From MRBY01 sp943371005 (GTDB lineage Bacteria > Cyanobacteriota > Cyanobacteriia > Cyanobacteriales > MRBY01): a DNA stretch of 64,000 bases. The position numbers and the translations under genes were made by a program. The notes under the pieces were generated by a model. The model was not told the DNA's origin. It did not search any database and saw nothing but the letters and a program-made list of their open reading frames with translations. The DNA lies in NCBI GenBank assembly GCA_943371005.1, contig CALRTB020000002.1, forward strand, positions 62,001 through 126,000, written 5' to 3'. Positions 57,633-64,000 of the stretch are shown here, one piece after another (position 1 is the first letter of the stretch; each line of letters begins with the position of its first letter).

Positions 57633-59216
57633 TTACTTGATTCGGATTAGTTGCCAAGATTTAAAGCTAGCGATCACTTCGTAATCTAATGTTTTTTTCG
57701 TTAACTTTTCAGTGTCAATCCAAACATACTGATTCTTATTGAGATGTTTAACATCTTGGATTTTTTCGTTGAAGTTTAGAAAATAAAATTTAATTAAAAC
57801 CTTAGTTTTTCCACCACCAATAGCCGCAACTTGCTGAGTTTGAGCAACCCTTTGAACCCTCTCCACTTGAACCGCTTCTTTAAAATCAGGGCTAATATCT
57901 GTAATCAACCCAGAAGCCATCAATAAACAGAAAGCAATCCAGTGACCCAACAATAAACTGACAAGTGAATATTGACTAAAGTTTTTTTGCCAAGTAAACA
58001 GAGCAGCACAAGACCAACCGATGCCCAGAGATAAAATAATTAGAGAATACTGCCTGAAAACTTCTGACACATCTGGAGAAATAAATCGTAGACCAAAAAG
58101 TTGTGAGCTATAGAAACCAGCGCAAACTCCCAGGATTAGAATTCCTAAAGTACCTAGCAAGAAGATAGTATAATCAAATGCCTTTTGGCATAGTGGCTGT
58201 TTTTGAACATTGTTTAGGCTACTGTTGATAGAAACCGCCGCAAAAATCGCAATAAAGGGATAAAGAGATAAAGAGTAATGGGATAAACGTGTTGAATATA
58301 TAGTGATTGCGATAAAAATAAGTGCTGGAGGCACTAAAACCAAAGAATAAGCCCATGGTCGCTTAGAAAGCGTCTGATAATAGCCAAGAACTGCAAAAAT
58401 AATCCAGGGAAAGCAAAGACCAATCGTTGTCCACAAATAATAAAAATACCCATTGCCTCGGCGTTCTTCTTGGGAGAGAGACCAAAACAAATTGATTAAG
58501 CTTGCGATTGAATCATAACCAAATCTTTGACTACTAAGAAACAACCAAAGTATCAAAGGAAGGCTTCCAACTATGAAACCAAAATAAAGCAAAGGCTTCT
58601 TCCAGTATTTTTTTTGAACTAAATAAGGAAGTAGGCTAAATATTAGCATAAATGCCAAAAATCCTCTGAAGACAACCATTAAGGAGAGACATGATCCTAT
58701 GCCAAAAAGCAAAGCACTCGATTTTTGAATGTTTGGTTTTTGGCCTAAGCTTAATTCACATAAAAGAGCGATCGCCAACAGAAAAAGAAAGATTGTCACA
58801 TGATCAGGATTGGCAAGGTAGCTATATCGTACCCAAAGGAATTCTAAACATAGAATCCCTCCTGCCAGTAAAGCGACCTGTTTATTCAGAAGAGATTCAG
58901 TGATTTTATAAACAAGAAGAACGCATCCTAAGGCAAGAAAGAGATTGGGAAGTCTCAGGGCAATTTCATTCACGCCTAATAGACAATAACTTAGGGCGAT
59001 AATCCAGTAGATGCCAGGGGGTTTATGGTGGGGTTCTTGCCAAGGGTTAATCCAATCACCAGTATCAAACATCAACTTCGCTCGAGTGGCGTACAGTCCC
59101 TCATCATGGGCCATGATGCTTTGGTCTGCCAATAATCCAATGCTGAGAATTGGTATAGCCCATAAACAGAGCCATAGGTAAGGATTCTGGAGAAGTTTTT
59201 GATAGCTAGGCATCAA
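57633..59216 (-). CDS. GT39/ArnT-type membrane glycosyltransferase
   Basis: A 527-aa polytopic protein of the dolichyl-phosphate-mannose/PMT_2 type. The first loop has the acidic catalytic pattern QSIMAHDEGLYATRAKLMFD, followed by WQEPHHKPPGIYWIIALSYC. About 11-12 hydrophobic segments follow, ending in a soluble C-terminal domain (KEAVQVERVQRVAQTQQVAA). Such enzymes use lipid-linked sugars to modify lipids or proteins on the outer face. The coding sequence is visibly more AT-rich than its neighbours, a sign of possible transfer. It meets the HD pseudogene convergently at 3 bp. Confidence 0.85.
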   Translation of the reverse strand: MMPSYQKLLQNPYLWLCLWAIPILSIGLLADQSIMAHDEGLYATRAKLMFDTGDWINPWQEPHHKPPGIYWIIALSYCLLGVNEIALRLPNLFLALGCVLLVYKITESLLNKQVALLAGGILCLEFLWVRYSYLANPDHVTIFLFLLAIALLCELSLGQKPNIQKSSALLFGIGSCLSLMVVFRGFLAFMLIFSLLPYLVQKKYWKKPLLYFGFIVGSLPLILWLFLSSQRFGYDSIASLINLFWSLSQEERRGNGYFYYLWTTIGLCFPWIIFAVLGYYQTLSKRPWAYSLVLVPPALIFIAITIYSTRLSHYSLSLYPFIAIFAAVSINSSLNNVQKQPLCQKAFDYTIFLLGTLGILILGVCAGFYSSQLFGLRFISPDVSEVFRQYSLIILSLGIGWSCAALFTWQKNFSQYSLVSLLLGHWIAFCLLMASGLITDISPDFKEAVQVERVQRVAQTQQVAAIGGGKTKVLIKFYFLNFNEKIQDVKHLNKNQYVWIDTEKLTKKTLDYEVIASFKSWQLIRIK

Positions 59217-59243
59217 TATTTATTTTGTGATTGAAACTTTGGA

Positions 59244-59278
59244 CAAAATAAAAAGACAGGCATTGTAAGTACCTGTCT
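59244..59278 (-). terminator. Terminator of petC-petA
   Basis: Read on the minus strand, AGACAGG and CCTGTCT (7 bp) close an 11-nt loop and are followed by TTTTTATTTT. It is 29 bp past the petA stop. Confidence 0.85.
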
Positions 59279-59306
59279 CCGATTGATTCTGGAACTCTAG
59301 TAGAAT

Positions 59307-60284
59307 CTAATAGTCGAGTTGGCCAGCGGCTTGAACCCGTTCTACCTGTTTCTTCTTCAGCACCAGGAAGATTTGGGTCAACATAATCCCAGCAACAAAG
59401 GCCATGTAGCCATAGATGCGAGCGGGATTCTGGAGCACGACTTCGGTATCTTTTTGGCCAAAACCACCAACGTTGGGGTTGTTCGTGAGGGCTTCACCGG
59501 CGGCGATCGCCTGACCTTCAGAAACAATCACTTCAGGGCCAGCCGGGATCGTATCGATCACTTCGCCCGCTTCGGTGGAGATGGTGATATCAGTACCCGC
59601 AGCCTCATTCACCGCAATATTGGTGATGGTGCCGGTAGCAGAGGCTTTAAATTGATTGTTATTGCTTAGTTCACCAGTGGGATAAACCTGGCCACGGCCA
59701 CGGTTTGCACCGAGGTGGACTGCATATTTACCGTAGTTGATATTTTTATCGGTTTTCGGATCAGGGGAGAGCACCGGGAAAACGATCTCTTCATATTGGT
59801 CACCGGAGATCGGCCCAATGATCACCACGTTTTCTTGATCCGGAGCGTAGGACTGGAAGTAGAGACCTTCAGTTTTTTCCTTCAGTTCGTCGGAGAGACG
59901 ATCAGCCGGCGCAATTTTAAAGCCTTCAGGAAGCATCAAAACAGCGCCAACGTTGAGGCCACCCTTCGAACCGTCCCCTAAAATTTGTTGTTGGCTGTGG
60001 TCGTAGGGAACTTTGACAACGGCTTCAAAAACTTGGTCAGGTAAGACAGACTGGGGAATTTCCACCTCTGCTTCTTTGGCAGCGAGGTGACAGTTGGCAC
60101 AGACGATCCGGCCTGTTGCTTCACGGGGCGTTTCTGGGGCGGTTTGCTGGGCCCAAAAGGGGTAGGCAGCAGCGGCTTGGGGGAAAAGGGCGTCACTGGC
60201 GAAAAATAAACCAAAGGTGGCGATCGCCACGAGGCAGGCGGTCTTTAGCCGTTGCCAGATTGCCATCAGTTCAGGTGTTTTCAT
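59307..60284 (-). CDS. petA: Cytochrome f
   Basis: A 325-aa subunit of the cytochrome b6f complex. A signal peptide (CLVAIATFGLFFASDALFPQ, then AAAAYPFW with the mature Tyr1 that ligates heme) leads to the heme-binding IVCANCHLA. Most of the protein is in the lumen, ending in one membrane helix (about 285-305; YGYMAFVAGIMLTQIFLVLK) and a basic tail. It passes electrons from the Rieske protein to plastocyanin or cytochrome c6. Second of petCA; 51 bp after petC. Confidence 0.97.
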   Translation of the reverse strand: MKTPELMAIWQRLKTACLVAIATFGLFFASDALFPQAAAAYPFWAQQTAPETPREATGRIVCANCHLAAKEAEVEIPQSVLPDQVFEAVVKVPYDHSQQQILGDGSKGGLNVGAVLMLPEGFKIAPADRLSDELKEKTEGLYFQSYAPDQENVVIIGPISGDQYEEIVFPVLSPDPKTDKNINYGKYAVHLGANRGRGQVYPTGELSNNNQFKASATGTITNIAVNEAAGTDITISTEAGEVIDTIPAGPEVIVSEGQAIAAGEALTNNPNVGGFGQKDTEVVLQNPARIYGYMAFVAGIMLTQIFLVLKKKQVERVQAAGQLDY

Positions 60285-60335
60285 CGTAAATTTTTACAAG
60301 CGTTTTCTCTAATGGATGAACCCGTATGGGGGTCT

Positions 60336-60878
60336 TTAGGCCCACCAAGGAGCTTCGTCAGTACGGAAATCGGTTTCTGTCCAATCGGTGAAGGAGATCT
60401 TGTCATCTTCAGTCACTTCCGCATGGACAAGGGCCAAGGACAACGGTGCCGGGCCGCGGACAACTTTCCCGGTTTCGTCATACTGAGAACCGTGGCAAGG
60501 ACACATGAATTTATTTTCAGCGGTATTCCAAGGGACGACACAGCCAAGGTGCGTACAGATGGCATTGATCCCATAGCTGGAGATGGTGTTATCCCCTTCG
60601 ACAACCACATAGGTCGGATCCCCTTTGAGGCCTTGGGCCAAGGAGCGATCGCCTGCGGTGTGGGTTTGGAGATAGTCACTCACGATAATGTCATTACCGA
60701 GGGCATCTTTAGCAATCACGCCACCACCAGCGCCACCACTAGAAGGAGGAATAAAATATTTAATAACGGGATATAAACCACCGAGAGCCGTTCCCGCCGC
60801 CGTCCCCACCCAGAGGAGGTTCAAAAATTGGCGACGACCTAGATCTGGAACATCGGAGGAACCTGATAATTGAGTCAT
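60336..60878 (-). CDS. petC: Rieske iron-sulfur protein of cytochrome b6f
   Basis: A 180-aa protein. A Tat-like N-terminus ([20 protein letters not shown]) forms the membrane anchor. The 2Fe-2S cluster is held by [11 protein letters not shown] (Cys, His) and [10 protein letters not shown] (Cys, His). It oxidises plastoquinol and passes an electron to cytochrome f by a hinge motion. It is first in the petC-petA operon. The start is ATG at 60878. Confidence 0.97.
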
Positions 60879-61105
60879 AATCAGAGCCTTTTTGTATAGT
60901 TATGTAAGCGTTTCTACAATACTTCCTATGAAGAATATCATCCAAATGGCGAGCAAAGATGGCGTTTTACCTGAGCTTGAGCCTTAGTAGGTTGCCGGAT
61001 AGCCTTTAAAAAGGTTAACAAAGTTTTGTAGATAAATTATTACAGATCGGCTGAGATTAAGCTTTTGGCCACAGAAATGTCAATGGGCTGCAGGAGGACT
61101 GGGCG

Positions 61106-61417
61106 ATGAATGGTGTGGAACTACGGGAACTTTTGTGGCGTAAATGGGGACGTTCCTATGACATCCAGCTGCGACAAATTAAGGGGGAATGGTATCTCCA
61201 GGTGATGTGGAAATATTTGGAACAGGTTTCTTTTCCCCTTTCGGAGGCGCAATATGAAGAACATCTCCAGGCGATCGCCACTTACCTGGGTGAATGGGGC
61301 GTGAGTCAACAAGTTTACACTTACCTCGAAGAAACCACAGAACGCCCTAGGGTCGGCAAAGCAATTAGTATCCGCTTGGAATTGGGAGAACGGGCCTCGG
61401 AATGGCTATTGAGTTAG
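61106..61417 (+). CDS. DUF3067 family protein
   Basis: A 103-aa protein of unknown function conserved in cyanobacteria and plants. It starts MNGVELRELLWRKWGRSYDI and ends RVGKAISIRLELGERASEWL. The pattern of WRKWGRSYDIQLRQIKGEWY is diagnostic. A GGAGG sequence lies about nine bases before the ATG. It overlaps the next gene by 16 bp, so they are probably translationally coupled. Confidence 0.84.
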   Translation: MNGVELRELLWRKWGRSYDIQLRQIKGEWYLQVMWKYLEQVSFPLSEAQYEEHLQAIATYLGEWGVSQQVYTYLEETTERPRVGKAISIRLELGERASEWLLS

Positions 61418-61947
61418 GCCAAAAATATTTTAGGAGTCTATGCACAGCGCTGGTGTTGGTGGTCGGACTGAGCCACGGCCCCAAGGCGATCGCCGATCCA
61501 GCACCAGAGTTGCCTGCCCTCCAGGACTGGGCCTTTAACCCCCAAACTCAGCAACTCCGCCTCCAAACCGTCCCAATGACGATTCCTCAATATTCTCGCC
61601 TCAATAATCCAACCCGTCTGATCATTGACCTCACGAATACCCGTTGGCCTGATGCGACCTTGACCCAGGCTTACAACAGCACTATTCGCCAACTGCGCAT
61701 TGGTCAGTTTAATGAGCGCACCACTCGAATTGTTTTAACTTGGGCTGGGGAAATTCCTCCCACTTGGTCGCCCACCTTCCAACGCTTGCCCCAAGCCGAT
61801 GGCTCTGTGGTGTGGAACTTTGAATTCCAAGGGGCGATCGCCAGTGCAGATCTAGTTGAAACCTTGCCTTTCACCTTTCCCCCTGCCCTACTGCCCCCCA
61901 CCCAGACAATCCCGATCCAAGTGCCCCCATTGCCAGAACTTCCTTAA
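61402..61947 (+). CDS. AMIN-domain exported protein
   Basis: A 181-aa protein with an N-terminal signal peptide (LCTALVLVVGLSHGPKAIAD) and one AMIN domain (about 45-140; NPQTQQLRLQTVPMTIPQYS, TRLIIDLTNTRWPD, RTTRIVLTWAGE). AMIN domains bind peptidoglycan or envelope partners and localise amidases and secretins. Here the catalytic domain is missing. The end is proline-rich (ALLPPTQTIPIQVPPLPELP). It starts inside the DUF3067 frame, overlapping by 16 bp. Confidence 0.83.
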   Translation: MAIELGQKYFRSLCTALVLVVGLSHGPKAIADPAPELPALQDWAFNPQTQQLRLQTVPMTIPQYSRLNNPTRLIIDLTNTRWPDATLTQAYNSTIRQLRIGQFNERTTRIVLTWAGEIPPTWSPTFQRLPQADGSVVWNFEFQGAIASADLVETLPFTFPPALLPPTQTIPIQVPPLPELP

Positions 61948-62175
61948 CGGTTTGTGGCGATCGCCACTATCTTTAGACAGAAAAATATCCTCCTTGGGCT
62001 ACACTCAGGGATGAATATCTGCCTAAGATGCTGATTTGCCATTTCCGCCGCGAAAAGTCCCCTATCACTTTTGGACTTCTGCGGAGAACATTGCCCTTTC
62101 GTAAATTTCCACTGGTTTAGATTTCGCAATTTTTTCTCCCGGCCACCGGCACGCATTACTCCCCGTGAAACTCCT

Positions 62176-63843
62176 ATGACCGACCTGCAACTCCGCATCC
62201 AAGCTGAGGGCTACCCAGAACGTATCGTGGTGGTCGATCAAGGAGAGTTTGTGATTGGCCGCTTGCCTGAATGTAGTCTCACGCTACAGATGACCCAAAT
62301 TTCTCGCTACCACGCTCGGATCAAACGGCAGCAACAGGCTTGGGTTTTAGAGGATTTAGGCAGCACGAATGGCACATATCTTAATCACGTCCGGATCACC
62401 GAGCCTCAAACGATCCGCCAAGGAGATTTAATCCGCCTCGGTCATGCCTCAATTTTGGTGACGTTTCAGAATGTGACTCTCGACGAAACCACAGATCTGC
62501 ATTCCGACCAATGGGGATCGGGGCGAACTATCCTACGCAATGCTGAAGATCTCAAGGAGCAATGGCTACAGGGGGAAGAAGGCTATGGTCATCAGCCCCA
62601 CACGGAAACGGCGATCGCCCGCCTCAAGGAATTGGTAGACATTGCCAAACAACTCAGTTCTGCCGAATCCATCGAAGCCATTTTTCGCTTGACCCGGAAC
62701 GTCATTTTTCAGGAATTGCCAGGCTTAGAACGGCTGGCGCTGCTCATTGATATTCGGGGCAATGGCAAATTGGAACTCCTTAGTGCTGCGGCCCAGAGTC
62801 TTCCGGATAATCATCCGGCCATTCGCACCAGTGCCTGGATCAGTCAATCGGTCTGCCAAAAGGTTTTCAAAGAAAGGGTTGCCCTCAAATCCGTAGATGC
62901 CCAGAGTGACCAGCGCTTTGCAGGAGAAGATAGTATTTTGACGAAGGGCATTCGGGGGGTGTTGGCGGTGCCCCTGTGGGATCAGGCCGAAGTGGTGGGG
63001 GTTTTGTATGGTGATGCCCACTTGAAGTTAGATGAATCAGAACCGCTCACCGATGATGATTTAAGTTTTTTCTCGACCATTGGTCATCTGCTGGCGGCCA
63101 GTGTGCAGCGGTGGTTGTTGAGCCGTCGTCTCCAGGAACAGGCTCAAATTCGCCAAAAATTAGAACGTTACCATTCTCCTGCGGTGGTGCATCAACTTAT
63201 TTCGGTGGGAGCGCTACAAAATGGGCGGTTACCGCCTAGGGAAGCGGAAATCAGTATTTTATTTGCGGATATTGTCGATTTTACGCCCATTGCTGAGCAG
63301 TCTTCTCCCAGTGCCATTGCGGATTTACTGAATGTTTTTTTTGAGGAGATGCTCCACTCAGTGTTTGCCCAGGGAGGGACCCTCGATAAGTTCATTGGCG
63401 ACTGCATCATGGCGTTTTTTGGGGCACCAGAACCCCAGATCGACCACGCTGAACGGGCGATCGCCGCTGCCATGGGAATGCTTAACCGCTTGGATCAATT
63501 AAATTTACAGAACGCCTGGCCTCAACCGATTCAACTACGGGTTGCGGTAAATAGCGGCAAAGCCTTTGTGGGGGATGTGGGTAGTTCCCAGCGGGTGGAC
63601 TATACGGTTCTGGGGGGAACGGTGAATCTGGCGGCCCGCCTTGAGACTATTTGTCCACCGGGGGAATGTGTGATCACCGATGCGACCTACCAGGCGATTG
63701 GCGATCGCCACCAAGATTTATTTCTGCCCATGGGGGAAGGACGCTTTAAAGGCATTGACCGGCCAATCTCGGTGTACCGCACCCAACGACACCGCCACCC
63801 CAAACTCTCAACGCTACACAGTGCCGAAACCCATAGCTCCTAA
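62176..63843 (+). CDS. FHA-GAF adenylate/guanylate cyclase
   Basis: A 555-aa class III nucleotide cyclase. The FHA domain (about 1-100) includes FVIGRLPECSLTLQMTQISR and EDLGSTNGTYLNHVRI. A GAF domain follows (about 160-320; PGLERLALLIDIRGNGKLEL, RGVLAVPLWDQAEVVGVLYG). The catalytic domain (about 350-540) has EISILFADIVDFTPIAEQSS and KFIGDCIMAFFGAPEP with two metal Asp residues, plus QRVDYTVLGGTVNLAARLE. It makes cAMP or cGMP in response to a GAF ligand and probably phospho-protein docking. The ATG at 62176 gives the FHA start. It ends in a 4-bp stop overlap with ispD. Confidence 0.9.
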   Translation: MTDLQLRIQAEGYPERIVVVDQGEFVIGRLPECSLTLQMTQISRYHARIKRQQQAWVLEDLGSTNGTYLNHVRITEPQTIRQGDLIRLGHASILVTFQNVTLDETTDLHSDQWGSGRTILRNAEDLKEQWLQGEEGYGHQPHTETAIARLKELVDIAKQLSSAESIEAIFRLTRNVIFQELPGLERLALLIDIRGNGKLELLSAAAQSLPDNHPAIRTSAWISQSVCQKVFKERVALKSVDAQSDQRFAGEDSILTKGIRGVLAVPLWDQAEVVGVLYGDAHLKLDESEPLTDDDLSFFSTIGHLLAASVQRWLLSRRLQEQAQIRQKLERYHSPAVVHQLISVGALQNGRLPPREAEISILFADIVDFTPIAEQSSPSAIADLLNVFFEEMLHSVFAQGGTLDKFIGDCIMAFFGAPEPQIDHAERAIAAAMGMLNRLDQLNLQNAWPQPIQLRVAVNSGKAFVGDVGSSQRVDYTVLGGTVNLAARLETICPPGECVITDATYQAIGDRHQDLFLPMGEGRFKGIDRPISVYRTQRHRHPKLSTLHSAETHSS

Positions 63844-64000
63844 AGTTCTGGGGCGCCATCACGACACTGCAAAATAAATTCGGCGATCGTCAAGTCCCCC
63901 GGCGTCGTAATTTTGAGATTGGTTTCTTCCCCTGGCACAACCTTGACGGGGAGCCCACAACGCTCAAACAAAGCCGCATCATCTGTCACTTCCCAACCCA
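63840..64000 (-). CDS. ispD: 2-C-methyl-D-erythritol 4-phosphate cytidylyltransferase, 3' end
   Basis: The last 53 codons of a gene that continues past the right edge. The visible tail GWEVTDDAALFERCGLPVKV and NLKITTPGDLTIAEFIL match the C-terminus of IspD, the MEP-pathway cytidylyltransferase that makes isoprenoid precursors for carotenoids and chlorophyll. The stop overlaps the cyclase stop by 4 bp (CTAA). Confidence 0.88.
   Translation of the reverse strand, partial: GWEVTDDAALFERCGLPVKVVPGEETNLKITTPGDLTIAEFILQCRDGAPEL

Overview
The window is a gene-dense cyanobacterial chromosome segment. It carries psaA-psaB, apcA-apcB-apcC, nblA, petC-petA, crtP-crtB, psb34, pipX-pipY and an ndhD end, and it is dotted with the GCGATCGC palindrome (HIP1) typical of cyanobacteria. 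Gene content, moderate GC and protein sequence resemble a unicellular Synechococcus PCC 7002 (Picosynechococcus)-type organism. That assignment is inference; no search was run. I see no insertion sequence, prophage, CRISPR array, tRNA or rRNA gene.

Layout. 0-4.4 kb (minus strand): 5' end of ndhD, a putative anti-sigma factor and its ECF sigma factor SigG, a ComFB-domain protein, nadA and a FetB-type permease. 4.5-9.7 kb: a PLP sugar aminotransferase, HU, an AI-2E-family exporter and an SLC12-type cotransporter. 9.9-14.5 kb: psaB and psaA, ending in a strong terminator. 15.1-16.6 kb: rpsB-tsf behind a leader that can fold as a pseudoknot. 16.6-21.1 kb: queG, a NarL-type regulator, the cytochrome b6 heme-attachment factor CCB1, a DUF3155 protein and a GAF histidine kinase. 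21.2-29.7 kb: mostly poorly characterised genes (CbbY phosphatase, phytase-like lipoprotein, an unknown 296-aa protein, a lipoprotein, a UbiH-type hydroxylase, NADAR, DUF218, GIY-YIG, glyoxalase-fold, ChaN, YciH). 29.8-34.7 kb: a 36-residue membrane peptide, psb34, an ABC-2 permease, a possible small RNA, a GyrA/ParC-family subunit and a lone receiver protein. 34.8-38.7 kb: crtB, crtP, a universal stress protein and nblA. 38.9-44.2 kb: DUF72, apcABC and an FHA-fused PBP1A. 44.3-54.6 kb: a DnaJ-type protein, sigF, tilS, a very acidic KGK-domain protein, ccsA, cofH, proC, sepF, pipY and pipX. 54.9-64 kb: miaB, MEKHLA, a small membrane protein, an HD-hydrolase gene broken by an in-frame stop, a GT39-type transferase, petA-petC, DUF3067, an AMIN protein, an FHA-GAF adenylate cyclase and the 3' end of ispD.

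How the genes fit together. Much of the window serves the photosynthetic membrane: photosystem I core, Rieske and cytochrome f, factors that attach heme to b- and c-type cytochromes (CCB1, CcsA), a photosystem II assembly protein (Psb34), the allophycocyanin core and its degradation adaptor (NblA), and the first carotenoid steps. A second theme is signalling: two sigma factors, PipX/PipY for nitrogen, three two-component proteins, a ComFB candidate c-di-GMP receptor, and FHA domains fused to a cell-wall synthase and to a nucleotide cyclase.

The observations most worth checking are the H-type pseudoknot directly upstream of the rpsB ribosome-binding site, the 36-aa membrane peptide next to psb34 with its own operator-like repeat and terminator, the HD-hydrolase gene split by TAA, the small-RNA-like locus at 31.3 kb, and the acidic KGK protein that repeats a short LF motif about eight times.
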